From DATAEU01 sp046724395 (GTDB taxonomy: Bacteria; Actinomycetota; UBA4738; HRBIN12): a DNA stretch of 19,907 bases. The notes beneath the pieces are model-generated. The model searched no databases. It was not told the DNA's origin and worked only from the letters and a program-made list of their open reading frames with translations. A program made the translations under genes and the position numbers. Below are positions 1-7,770 of this stretch, piece after piece. Every line of letters begins with the position of its first letter. Within the stretch, counting starts at the first letter, position 1. Location of the stretch: positions 1 to 19,907 of the forward strand of contig JBKOWM010000097.1 of assembly GCA_046724395.1 (NCBI GenBank), given 5' to 3'.

Positions 1-368
1 TGCAATGCGTTTCGAACCAGGTCGGGCGTCTGCTCCCCGATGTCGCCCCAGCCGTTGACACCGGCGCTCGCCACAACGATCGTCGCCGGCCCGATCTCGT
101 CCGCGGCCGCCGCGACAGCGCTTCGCACGGCCTCGTCGTCGGCGACGTCGGTCGGTAGGACCAGGCCCCGGTGCCCGGCGTCGCCGACCCGTCCGGCCGT
201 CTCCTCGAGGCGGTCTCGGCGGCGACCGAGGAGCGCAACGTCGGCACCCGCTCTGGCGAAGGCGATCGATATCGCCCGGCCGATCCCTGACCCCGCGCCG
301 GTCACGACGGCGGACGCTCCGATGAGCGAGCCTTCGAACCGCTCGAGCAGCCGCGCAACGGACCCCAT
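1..368 (-). CDS. SDR-family oxidoreductase, N-terminal part (cut by window edge)
   Basis: About 122 N-terminal residues of a short-chain dehydrogenase/reductase are visible; the rest lies outside the window. The Rossmann cofactor motif TGAGSGIG is at residues 23-30. After strand beta-2 comes GRRRDRL (48-54), whose arginines usually favour NADP(H). The NNAG motif is replaced by ASAG (100-103). The catalytic Ser/Tyr/Lys residues are beyond the edge, so activity cannot be judged. The ATG start is well supported: a strong Shine-Dalgarno (AAGGAGGAG) lies just upstream on the minus strand. The gene diverges from the deacetylase/glycosidase pair, and its 5' leader contains four 13-bp tandem repeats. 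Substrate is unknown; location suggests a sugar or sugar-acid dehydrogenase of the same locus (inference). Confidence 0.9.
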   Translation of the reverse strand, partial: MGSVARLLERFEGSLIGASAVVTGAGSGIGRAISIAFARAGADVALLGRRRDRLEETAGRVGDAGHRGLVLPTDVADDEAVRSAVAAAADEIGPATIVVASAGVNGWGDIGEQTPDLVRNAL

Positions 369-380
369 CCACTCCTCCTT

Positions 381-432
381 TCAATCTCGGCTTTCAATCT
401 CGGCTCTCAATCCCGGCTCTCAATCCCGGCAA
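381..432. repeat. Four tandem copies of a 13-bp repeat
   Basis: Four direct repeats of tcaatctcggctt run head to tail: two copies with TCTCGG, then two with TCCCGG, the last copy diverging at its final two bases. They fill the gap between the divergent SDR gene and the deacetylase gene, beside the SDR Shine-Dalgarno and just upstream of a candidate -10 box for the plus-strand operon. They could be repeated operator half-sites or a slippage-prone tract. No regulator is encoded in the window. Confidence 0.85.
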
Positions 433-441
433 GGGCGCGGC

Positions 442-447
442 TAGCAT
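442..447 (+). promoter_or_regulatory. Candidate -10 box (TAGCAT) for the deacetylase-glycosidase operon
   Basis: TAGCAT fits the TANNNT -10 pattern common in high-GC Gram-positives and lies 44 bp before the GTG start. No convincing -35 hexamer is present; the place where one would fall is inside the 13-bp tandem repeats, as expected if an activator or repressor works there. This is assigned by position and consensus only. Confidence 0.35.
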
Positions 448-491
448 AGGCGCGCCGCTGCCCCCGCCCGCGGGTCCAAGGAGGGTCGTCT

Positions 492-1943
492 GTGCCCATG
501 GTTCGGCTCGCCGGCTGGTCCGTCGCCCCGCTCGTCGGCGTCGTTCTTCCGGACGACGCGACCCCGGGCTGGGCCGACGCCGCGTTCTGGGTGGCGCTTC
601 TCGAGGCGTGGGGCGTCCCCACCGAACCGTCTTCGCCCGGCGACCTCGCTCCGCGGCGGTGGACGACGGTCGTCGTGCCGGCCGCCGCCGTCGATGGGGC
701 GTTGTCCGCCGCGCTCGCGGCACTCGATGACGCCTCGATCGTCCTCGCCGGCTCGCCTTCGGCGGACGCTCGCCGGCTCGTGAACCGCTCGAGGGTCGTG
801 GTGTTCGAGCCGTCGGCTGAGGCGCTGACGCCGGCGACCAGTGAGAACACCGTGGAGGCGGCCGAGGAGGCGATCCTCGAAGCGGCAACGGGCGGCCTGG
901 TTGCGCTGTGGCGGTGGCCCGAGGGCAAGGACTTCGCGCTCGTGGCCGACGGCGATGTCGATCACCCGACCGGCGTCGACCCGGAGTGCGCCCGGTACGT
1001 CGCGCCCGCGATCGAGACGGCTCGGCGCGCCGGGTACTCCGCGTACGGCATCTTCGCCGCCGCCGCGAACGTCGACGCGGAGCCGGCGTCGTTTCCGCCC
1101 CGGGCCGAGTACTACAACCACTCGTATACACATCCGTACTCGCACTGGAACCCCGAGCCCTGGGACGCGCTCGACGCGGCCGGCATGCGGCGCGAGCTCG
1201 TCCGTAGCGACAACGCGTTCCGCCGCCACCTCGGCGGTGGCGACCATCGGATGTTCCGGCCGCCGCATTTCCAGTTGAAGGCGTCCGACCGGACCTACGA
1301 CGTCCTCGAGGAGCTCGGGTACCTCGCCGACTCGTCGATCGGCGCGAACGTCTCGGCAACCGGAGGCCTGCCGTTCCACCCTGCGCGCGCCCCGTGGAGC
1401 GCGCGATCGGAGGACGCGGCGTACGCGCGGACGCACCCCAGTCCCGCCGGCCGGCGCCCGTTCCTGCAGCTACCGATCTCGACCGATCCGACGGCGCCCG
1501 ACTTTCCCCACGGCTGCTGTTCGTACAACACGCTCGGCGAGGGAGTCCGGTCGCGCACTGCCGAGCCGTCGGCCTACGAGGACGTGCTGCAGACGATCGT
1601 CGACCGCGCGGCCCGTCGCCGCGGTCTCGCGCATCTGTTCATCGACCCGCCCGATGCAGGGTACGGCCGCTTGCCGGGCGACGTGCCGGACTACGCCTCG
1701 GCGATCGAACGATGGCTCGCGCGCGCGACCGCCCGCGACGACGTCGCGCTCCTCAGCGCCGCGGAGCTCGCGTCGTGGTGGCACGCACGCGAGGAGGCGG
1801 TGCAACGGATCTCGTCGCGGGTCGACGACGAGGGACTGATCGTGGACGTGCCCGAGCGGCCTCGGGGGGCTGTGCTCGCCGTCCGAGCGCCCGGCGCGGA
1901 CGCGACCTGGCAGGTCATGCCGAGCGACAAGGAGAACGCATGA
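492..1943 (+). CDS. NodB-like (CE4-type) polysaccharide deacetylase family protein
   Basis: 483 aa. The C-terminal two-thirds carries the marks of NodB-homology metal-dependent deacetylases: an Asp motif ADGDVDHP (D153, D155), the metal-binding pair H210-S-Y-T-H214, and RPPH (256-259). These enzymes remove N- or O-acetyl groups from glycans using Asp-His-His-bound metal. The first ~140 residues are outside that fold and were not recognised. There is no signal peptide, so it appears cytoplasmic. The GTG start at 492 sits 6 nt after AAGGAGGG; ATG at 498 is a less well spaced alternative. The stop overlaps the next gene's ATG by 4 nt, so the two are probably translationally coupled and act on the same glycan. 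The specific substrate is not readable. Confidence 0.75.
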   Translation: MPMVRLAGWSVAPLVGVVLPDDATPGWADAAFWVALLEAWGVPTEPSSPGDLAPRRWTTVVVPAAAVDGALSAALAALDDASIVLAGSPSADARRLVNRSRVVVFEPSAEALTPATSENTVEAAEEAILEAATGGLVALWRWPEGKDFALVADGDVDHPTGVDPECARYVAPAIETARRAGYSAYGIFAAAANVDAEPASFPPRAEYYNHSYTHPYSHWNPEPWDALDAAGMRRELVRSDNAFRRHLGGGDHRMFRPPHFQLKASDRTYDVLEELGYLADSSIGANVSATGGLPFHPARAPWSARSEDAAYARTHPSPAGRRPFLQLPISTDPTAPDFPHGCCSYNTLGEGVRSRTAEPSAYEDVLQTIVDRAARRRGLAHLFIDPPDAGYGRLPGDVPDYASAIERWLARATARDDVALLSAAELASWWHAREEAVQRISSRVDDEGLIVDVPERPRGAVLAVRAPGADATWQVMPSDKENA

Positions 1944-4000
1944 TGACGGCTGCCGTTCGGACCGGCCGCCACTACCTGCGTGCGAAGGACGCCTCAGTGC
2001 TTCCCGTAGGCGCGCATTTCGTCCCGACGCAGGGGCCGGACTGGCCGTGGCGGGTCGATGAGTCGGCGTTCGACCGCGGATTCGCGCAGATGGCCGCGAG
2101 CGGCTTGAACACCGTCCGCATCGACCTGCTGTGGTCGGCGATCGAGCCGGAGCCCGGCCGGTACGACGACGGGCATCTGCAATCGCTCGATGCCGTGCTC
2201 GAGTCGGCCCGGCGCCACGGCCTCTGGCTGCATCCGACCCTGTTCATCGGCGGCGAGGTCGGGGACGCCTTCTGGGACATCCCGTGGCGCGGCGACCGCC
2301 AGCCCCATAAAGACCCGGAGTTGTTGCGGCTGCAGGCCGATCACGCGTCGATGCTGGCCCGTCGATGGAGCGGCGACCCCGCCATCATCGCGTGGGACCT
2401 GACGGATGAACCTCCGTTCTGGCTGTTCCGCGACACCGGCGACGACGACGCGCGCCGGTGGACGCGGACACTGGTCAGCGCGCTCCGGTCGGACGACCCC
2501 GGACACCTCATCACGATTGGGACATCGGGTCAGGAGGTGGGATGGGGGCCGTTCCGCGCCGATGTGGTCGTCGATCAGCTCGACTTCGGCTGCGTTCACC
2601 CCTACCCGATCTATCAGCCGGATATCTACCCCGACGCGCTGCTGTCGCCACGGATGACGCATGCCGCGGCGTTCGAGACCGCCTTCGCGAGCGGCGCCGG
2701 AAAGCCGGTCATGGTGCACGAGTACGGGGCGTCGTCCGCACAGTTCGATCCTCAGGCGATCGCCGCGTACGACCGACTGCTCTCGTACTCGAGCCTCGGC
2801 CGCGGCGCGATTGGGTACTACGCCTGGTGTTGGACCGACGCCGAGCCCGACGCGTACCGTCGCGTCCCGTATCTGCGCCAGCCCCACGAGACGCAGTTCG
2901 GCGCCACCGACTGGCGAGGCGAGCCGCGGCCGCGCGGACACGTGCTTTCGGAGCTGGCGAACGTCACCGGCGCCCTGGACCTCGATGCCATCGCCGTCGA
3001 CGGTCCGCCCCCGGCCCGTGCTGCGATCCCGATCCCGCACGAATTCGCGCGCCCGTACGACCCCGGCGCGTACGGGCTGTCCGAGCCGTCGGGGCTATAC
3101 AGGCCGTCGGAATCGGCGTGGAGCCCGCGTCGGCCGGGCGCGACCGACGCAACGCCGCTGGTTCGATCGCTGCTGAACGCGTTCGTGATGGGCTCTCGCG
3201 CCGGCGTGTCGATGTCCTTCCCGCGGGAGCGCCTCGACGACCGCTGGCCCGACGCTGAGCTCGTGATGCTGCCCGCTCCCCTTGCGTCCACCACGATCAC
3301 GCTGTGGCACGTGAGGACGAGCTTTTGGCGTGGGGCGCGCGACTTCTTCGGGCGAGGCGGGGTGCTGTACGTCTCGTGCTCGGCGGACGTCGCGATTCCC
3401 GAGATGGATGAACTCGCCGGGTGCCGGCTCGTCGACCGGGCTCCCGTCGATCGTCGACCGGTCCTTCGGTTCGTTCGTTCGTGGGGCCCGTTCGCCTCCG
3501 GTGACGAGTTCGCGCTTCCCGACGACGGCGGCGAGCTCGCGTCGCGCGGGGTTCGCCTGGACGCATCCGACGCCGACACGGTCGCCGTCGACGTCGACGG
3601 CCGGCCGGCGCTCGTCGTGGCGTCGCGCGGGTCGGGGGCCGCCGTAACGTGCGCCTACCCGATGGAGACGCTCCTTGCCGCAACGCCCGACGCACATCGG
3701 GCCGGCGACCGCACCTGGGGCATATACGCGGGCCTCCTCGATCTGCTCGGCTCCATCGACGAGGCGCGATGCGAGCATCCGGATGTAACCGTCGGCGAAC
3801 TCAGAGGCCCGGCCGGCGGCCTCATCACCGCTACGAACCACTCCGAAACGGGGTTAACCGCCTCCCTCCGGCTCCCGGAGAGCGTCCGCACGGCCCAATG
3901 GGTCCGAGCCGATGCGCGGACGGCGACGGAGCTCGTGGACGGCGCCATCGAGCTCGATCTCGATCCGTTCGGCGCTGCCGTCATCGACTGGCGCTCGTAA
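1940..4000 (+). CDS. Glycoside hydrolase, GH5/GH42-like (clan A), with C-terminal GATase-like domain
   Basis: 686 aa, starting at the ATG that overlaps the upstream stop (ATGA) behind an AAGGAGA ribosome site. Residues ~15-340 look like a (beta/alpha)8 glycosidase: MAASGLNTVRIDLLW (51-65), the acid/base segment WDLTDEP with E157, and the nucleophile segment MVHEYG with E261. Clan-A enzymes usually have Asn before the acid/base Glu; here it is Asp156. Residues ~380-680 resemble the class-I amidotransferase-like trimerisation domain that follows the barrel in GH42 beta-galactosidases. No signal peptide or membrane segment is visible, so it probably acts on imported oligosaccharides. It lies 12 nt tail-to-tail from the ABC transporter operon, which may supply its substrate (inference). 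Galactosidase, mannosidase or glucosidase specificity cannot be assigned. Confidence 0.78.
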   Translation: MMTAAVRTGRHYLRAKDASVLPVGAHFVPTQGPDWPWRVDESAFDRGFAQMAASGLNTVRIDLLWSAIEPEPGRYDDGHLQSLDAVLESARRHGLWLHPTLFIGGEVGDAFWDIPWRGDRQPHKDPELLRLQADHASMLARRWSGDPAIIAWDLTDEPPFWLFRDTGDDDARRWTRTLVSALRSDDPGHLITIGTSGQEVGWGPFRADVVVDQLDFGCVHPYPIYQPDIYPDALLSPRMTHAAAFETAFASGAGKPVMVHEYGASSAQFDPQAIAAYDRLLSYSSLGRGAIGYYAWCWTDAEPDAYRRVPYLRQPHETQFGATDWRGEPRPRGHVLSELANVTGALDLDAIAVDGPPPARAAIPIPHEFARPYDPGAYGLSEPSGLYRPSESAWSPRRPGATDATPLVRSLLNAFVMGSRAGVSMSFPRERLDDRWPDAELVMLPAPLASTTITLWHVRTSFWRGARDFFGRGGVLYVSCSADVAIPEMDELAGCRLVDRAPVDRRPVLRFVRSWGPFASGDEFALPDDGGELASRGVRLDASDADTVAVDVDGRPALVVASRGSGAAVTCAYPMETLLAATPDAHRAGDRTWGIYAGLLDLLGSIDEARCEHPDVTVGELRGPAGGLITATNHSETGLTASLRLPESVRTAQWVRADARTATELVDGAIELDLDPFGAAVIDWRS

Positions 4001-4012
4001 CGACGTCGTCGA

Positions 4013-4888
4013 TCAGCCCTTGACGGCCCCCGCGGTCAGCCCCTCGATGAATCTGCGCTGCAGGAGGAGGAAGACGATGATCATCGGAAAGGACGCGAGC
4101 ACCGTCCCGGCCATCGTGTCACCCCAGTTGATCGTGTTCTTCCGAGCGAGGAGGGCGACGCCGACGGGCAGTGTTCGATGCGCGTCGGAGCTCGTAACAA
4201 GGAGCGGCCACAGGAAATCGTTCCACGCGGCCAGGAACGTGAAGATCGCGAGCGTCGCGATCCCCGGGAGCGCAAGCGGCAGAACGACGGACCAGATGAT
4301 TCTGAACTCGGAGGCACCGTCGCACCTCGCCGACTCGATGACTTCGTCGGGAATCGATCGGAAGAACTGGCGCATCAGGAAGATCCCGAAGACCTGGATC
4401 ATCGAGGGCATGATGAGCGCCGCATAGCTGTCGATGCCCAGATGAGGGTTGATGTCGCTGAAGAAGACCATCAGTCGATAGAGGGGAATCAGATTGACCT
4501 GAAACGGAATCATCAGGGTGATCAGCAGGAGGAAGAAGATCACGTCTCGCCCCGGGAACCGCAGCTTCGCGAACGCGTACGCCGCCATCGTGTCGAAGAA
4601 GATGTTCAGCGCGACGATCGCGGACGTCACGATCACACTGTTGATGAAAAATCGGTCGAAGGGCAGCAGGCTGAACACGTCACGATAGTTGTCGAGCGTC
4701 CAGGGATTCGGGATCCACTTCGGCGGAGCGGCGAAGACGTCGGCGCTGGGCTTGAACGACGTGGAGAACATCCAGTAGAGCGGCCCCACCATGAGCAACG
4801 ATGTGCCGATGACGAGGAAGTACAGCAGCATCCGCTTGTATGGATGCCGGACGCGTCGGCGCTCGACGATCTGATGTGTGGTCGTCAT
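4013..4888 (-). CDS. Carbohydrate ABC transporter permease, MalG-type
   Basis: 291 aa integral membrane protein, one of two permease subunits of a CUT1-type sugar importer. A basic N-terminus (RRRVRHPYKR) precedes the first membrane helix, and about six hydrophobic segments follow. The cytoplasmic EAA loop that docks on the ATPase is clear (ESARCDGASEFRIIWSVVLP, 185-204). The C-terminus FIEGLTAGAVKG is the usual ending of this family, so the gene is intact. Its ATG overlaps the upstream permease stop by 4 nt (ATGA), indicating coupled translation. It is the last gene of the minus-strand run and ends 12 bp from the converging glycosidase gene. Which sugar is carried is unknown. Confidence 0.95.
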   Translation of the reverse strand: MTTTHQIVERRRVRHPYKRMLLYFLVIGTSLLMVGPLYWMFSTSFKPSADVFAAPPKWIPNPWTLDNYRDVFSLLPFDRFFINSVIVTSAIVALNIFFDTMAAYAFAKLRFPGRDVIFFLLLITLMIPFQVNLIPLYRLMVFFSDINPHLGIDSYAALIMPSMIQVFGIFLMRQFFRSIPDEVIESARCDGASEFRIIWSVVLPLALPGIATLAIFTFLAAWNDFLWPLLVTSSDAHRTLPVGVALLARKNTINWGDTMAGTVLASFPMIIVFLLLQRRFIEGLTAGAVKG

Positions 4889-5727
4889 CCTCGCTCGAAG
4901 ATTCGCAGCTGCAAGTACGAGAGCGTTGCCAGGATCACCAAGAGGATGTAGGCGACGGCGGATGCCTCACCGAGCTTCAGTTGCTGGAACCGCTCGACCA
5001 GATCGAAGACAACCGTGCGGGTCGAGTCGAGAGGACCGCCCGTCCCGTTGCTCATTACGAAGACCTGGTCGTAGACCTGGAACGTGCCGATGATGCCGAT
5101 GACGTATACGAACACGATCGTCGGGCGGAGCGCCGGCAGCGTTACGAACCGGAATCGCTGCCAAGCGCTTGCCCCGTCGACGAAGGCCGCATCGTAGAGC
5201 TCGCTCGGGATCGCCTGAAGCGCCGCCAGGAAGACGACGGTCTCGAAGCCGAAGCCCTGCCAAACGCTCGTCATGACAATAGCGAGCAGGGCTGTCGACG
5301 GGTTCGCCAGCCACTCCGTCGTCGGGAGGTGAAGGTACCGCAGCACCTGATTGACGATGCCGGCGTCGGTGAGCAGGATCTTCCAGATCGTCGCCGCCAC
5401 GACGAGCGAGACCATCACGGGCAGGAAGTACGCCGCGCGGAAGAGCGCCCGCACGCGGATGCTGCGGTTGAGCAGGACCGCCGAAGCCAGCCCCAGGATC
5501 GGTCCGGATCCCTGTCCGAGCAAGACGAGGAGCGACGTGTTCAACAGGGAATGCCGGAACTGCTCGTCGCCGAGGATCTCCCGGTAGTTCTCGAGCCCGA
5601 CCCAATTCGCCGTTCCGAGCCCGTGGAAGTCCGTGAAGCTCCAGTAGCCGGACACGATCATCGGGCCGTACAGGAAGACCACGGCGGAGAGCACGACGGG
5701 GGCGATCAGCACGTAGCCGATCGCCAC
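4885..5727 (-). CDS. Carbohydrate ABC transporter permease, MalF/UgpA-type (start uncertain)
   Basis: 280 aa from the only available start (GTG at 5727), membrane permease partner of the MalG-type protein. The EAA loop is present (YDAAFVDGASAWQRFRFVTLP, about 178-198), as are the family's N-terminal segments YGPMIVSGYWSF and GLENYREIL. With this start the protein begins directly in the first membrane helix. In the same frame upstream, codons up to the stop at 5818-5820 read a positively charged stretch (RPRRRKRAFRR) of the kind that normally precedes that helix, yet it contains no ATG, GTG or TTG. The true start may therefore be an unusual codon such as ATC at 5763, or the region may hold an indel. 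The binding-protein gene ends at 5798, just upstream. Confidence 0.9.
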   Translation of the reverse strand: MAIGYVLIAPVVLSAVVFLYGPMIVSGYWSFTDFHGLGTANWVGLENYREILGDEQFRHSLLNTSLLVLLGQGSGPILGLASAVLLNRSIRVRALFRAAYFLPVMVSLVVAATIWKILLTDAGIVNQVLRYLHLPTTEWLANPSTALLAIVMTSVWQGFGFETVVFLAALQAIPSELYDAAFVDGASAWQRFRFVTLPALRPTIVFVYVIGIIGTFQVYDQVFVMSNGTGGPLDSTRTVVFDLVERFQQLKLGEASAVAYILLVILATLSYLQLRIFERG

Positions 5728-5797
5728 CCGCCGAAACGCCCGCTTGCGTCGCCTCGGCCTGATAGCGACCGGGGCCGCGACGGTCCGCTCGACTGTG

Positions 5798-7093
5798 CTA
5801 GGAGCCGAGCTCGTCGTTCACCTTCGCCGCCGCGTCGTCGAGGCCCTCTTGGGGTGTGGCTTTGCCCAGGAACGCCGCCTCGAGCCCGTCGTCCATCGTC
5901 GTCTGGATGGAGTCCCACTGGGCGACGTACGGGAAGTGCGTCGCGGTGGACATAGCATCCAGGAACACCGGGAGGGTGTTCTGATTCGAGAAGTACGGGT
6001 CCGGCTTGTTCACGGCATCGCTCTGCAGTGCGGCGGTGAGGCCGGGTGCGGCCCCGGCGATCGTGAAGATCTTCGCCGCGTTCTCCGGCCGCATCATGAA
6101 CGAGATGAACGTCCACGCCTCTTGCGGATGCTCTGCATTCACCGGAATGCTGAGCCCTGTTCCGCCCAGATAACTGCCGGGTTCCTGCGAGTACGGGGCC
6201 TCCGCGACGCCCCACTTACCCGACATCTCAGGCGCGCCGCTCTTCATGATGCCCATGTAGTACGGACCGTCGGTGAACATCCCGATGCGCTCGTCTTTGA
6301 TCCCATTCTGGCGGTCGCCTTGGCTCGTCGTCCAGAGGATCCCCGTCCCATCGTCCAGGAAGCTCTTGTAGAACTCGACGGCCTCCACGCCCTGAGGGCT
6401 GTTGAATGCGGCCTGCGTGTTGTCGCCGTTCAGGATCGTGCCGCCGTTTTGGTACAGGATCTGCGACCAGTGGAACGTCTCGCCGTCGACCTCAAGGCAG
6501 TACTTGTCGCACTCGCCGTCGCCGTCGGTATCCTCAGCGATCGCGGCCGCTGCCGCCTTCCACTCCTCCCACGTTGTGGGAACGTCCACGCCGTTCTTCT
6601 TAAAGACGTCCGTTCGATAGAACAGCGCGTAAACGTCGAAGTCAAAGAGCATCGTCACGATGTTCCCGTCGTACGTCATCGCCTCGACGCCGCCCTGCGT
6701 GTATTGGTCGGAGATCGGCTGGCCGTTCATCTCTCCGCCAGAGATTTCCGAGAGATTGGCCAGGAGTCCGTTCGACGCGAACGTCGGGATCCACGTCATG
6801 TCGAGCGTGGCGATGTCGGGCGAGTCGTTCGATGAGACCTGCACGGTGAACTTCTCGTGGAGCGTGTCCCAGTCGACGGCTTCGTACTTGACGGTGATCC
6901 ACGGGTAGGTCTTCTCGAAGTCCTTGATCACCGACTTGATCGGCGTCGAGGCGCCGTAATAGTCCTGGATCGTGATCGTGACGGGTTCGTGCCCGCCCGA
7001 TGAGCTGGACGAAGGTTCCTCGTCGCCGCCGGTACACGCGCCGACGATCAGTGCGGACAATGCGACCGCGACGAAGATGCCGTTCCGACGCAT
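5798..7093 (-). CDS. ABC transporter sugar-binding lipoprotein (extracellular solute-binding protein family 1)
   Basis: 431 aa. A lipoprotein signal peptide (MRRNGIF..., lipobox VGAC, Cys20) is followed by a Ser/Gly linker (about 22-34) and the family-1 binding fold: an early segment VTIKVEY-like region (ITVKYEAVDW), SPDIATLDM, YALFYRTDVFKKNG, and the late segment EAWTFISFMMRPENAAK. It would sit on the outer face of the membrane and deliver a sugar to the two permeases encoded just downstream. An inserted loop DTDGDGECDKYC (188-199) looks like a calcium-binding or disulfide-closed loop. A purine-rich GGAGAGGGGG precedes the ATG. The gene follows the degenerate SDR by 38 bp, so it may be in one transcript with the dehydrogenases. 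Confidence 0.95.
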   Translation of the reverse strand: MRRNGIFVAVALSALIVGACTGGDEEPSSSSSGGHEPVTITIQDYYGASTPIKSVIKDFEKTYPWITVKYEAVDWDTLHEKFTVQVSSNDSPDIATLDMTWIPTFASNGLLANLSEISGGEMNGQPISDQYTQGGVEAMTYDGNIVTMLFDFDVYALFYRTDVFKKNGVDVPTTWEEWKAAAAAIAEDTDGDGECDKYCLEVDGETFHWSQILYQNGGTILNGDNTQAAFNSPQGVEAVEFYKSFLDDGTGILWTTSQGDRQNGIKDERIGMFTDGPYYMGIMKSGAPEMSGKWGVAEAPYSQEPGSYLGGTGLSIPVNAEHPQEAWTFISFMMRPENAAKIFTIAGAAPGLTAALQSDAVNKPDPYFSNQNTLPVFLDAMSTATHFPYVAQWDSIQTTMDDGLEAAFLGKATPQEGLDDAAAKVNDELGS

Positions 7094-7131
7094 GCCGAAC
7101 CCCCTCTCCTATGGCGTCGCCGCGGCGGATG

Positions 7132-7770
7132 CTACTCCTTCCGTCGTGTGCGCGCAGCCCAACGAGCGCGCGTGCGACGTGCCGTCGTTCCGGTTTCCGC
7201 ACCGAACATCGGCAGGAGCGCACCCGTCATGTACGAGGCGTCGCTCGACGCCAGGAACTCGATCAATGCGGCCACTGCGTTCGGGCGAACGTCCGAAGCG
7301 ATGGGGCACACAGCGTTCACGCCGATGCCACGCGGAGCGAGCTCCACGGCGAGCAACCGCACGAGCGCGATGAGCCCTCCCTCGACGAGCGTCGCCGGCG
7401 CCGGTGCCGACGCGTTCGCGATGCGCGCCGGCGCAACGAGCACCATCCGACCAGACGTCATCGATCGCGCCGCCTCCTGCGCCCAGAAGAACGGCGTTCG
7501 AAGGGCGCCGTCGATCGCGGAGCGCCCGGCGTGGGGGGGAAACGACGACGCCACGGCCGCAGGGCCCGGCACGACGAGGACGTCGATGCCGCCAAGGGCA
7601 TCCACGGCCGCCGTCAGGGAGTCGACGCGGGCGCGAGGGTCGGACGGCTCGCCCTCGACGGCGTACACGCGATCTCCGGCGGCGTCGAATCGTGCGACGG
7701 CTGCGCGTCCCGCCGGCGAGTCGGCGCGAACGACGAGGACCGATCGGGACGCGCCCGGCGCGCTGCTCAT
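7132..7770 (-). CDS. Degenerate SDR-fold protein lacking the catalytic residues
   Basis: 212 aa, beginning at the ATG that overlaps the preceding SDR stop by 4 nt (ATGA). The SDR scaffold is clear in the stretch LLAVELAPRGIGVNAVCP (139-156) and the late MTGALLPMFG. The working parts are lost: the glycine-rich loop reads VRADSPAGRA, NNAG reads VPGPA, the Ser site reads Ala/Pro (113-114), and YxxxK aligns with A126-T-L-V-E130. It is also shorter than the usual ~250 aa and ends in an arginine-rich tail. It is therefore unlikely to be an oxidoreductase by itself. Tight coupling to the canonical SDR suggests a non-catalytic partner subunit. A decaying duplicate is the alternative, but the uninterrupted frame argues against simple decay. 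Confidence 0.8.
   Translation of the reverse strand: MSSAPGASRSVLVVRADSPAGRAAVARFDAAGDRVYAVEGEPSDPRARVDSLTAAVDALGGIDVLVVPGPAAVASSFPPHAGRSAIDGALRTPFFWAQEAARSMTSGRMVLVAPARIANASAPAPATLVEGGLIALVRLLAVELAPRGIGVNAVCPIASDVRPNAVAALIEFLASSDASYMTGALLPMFGAETGTTARRTRARWAARTRRKE

Noticed and set aside
381..432. 13-bp repeats as a CRISPR-like array
   Set aside because: The units are directly adjacent without spacers and far shorter than CRISPR repeats; no cas gene is present.
394..1436. Two ~320-codon minus-strand open frames under the deacetylase gene
   Set aside because: Both are arginine-rich antisense frames; the plus-strand frame has NodB motifs and a good ribosome site.
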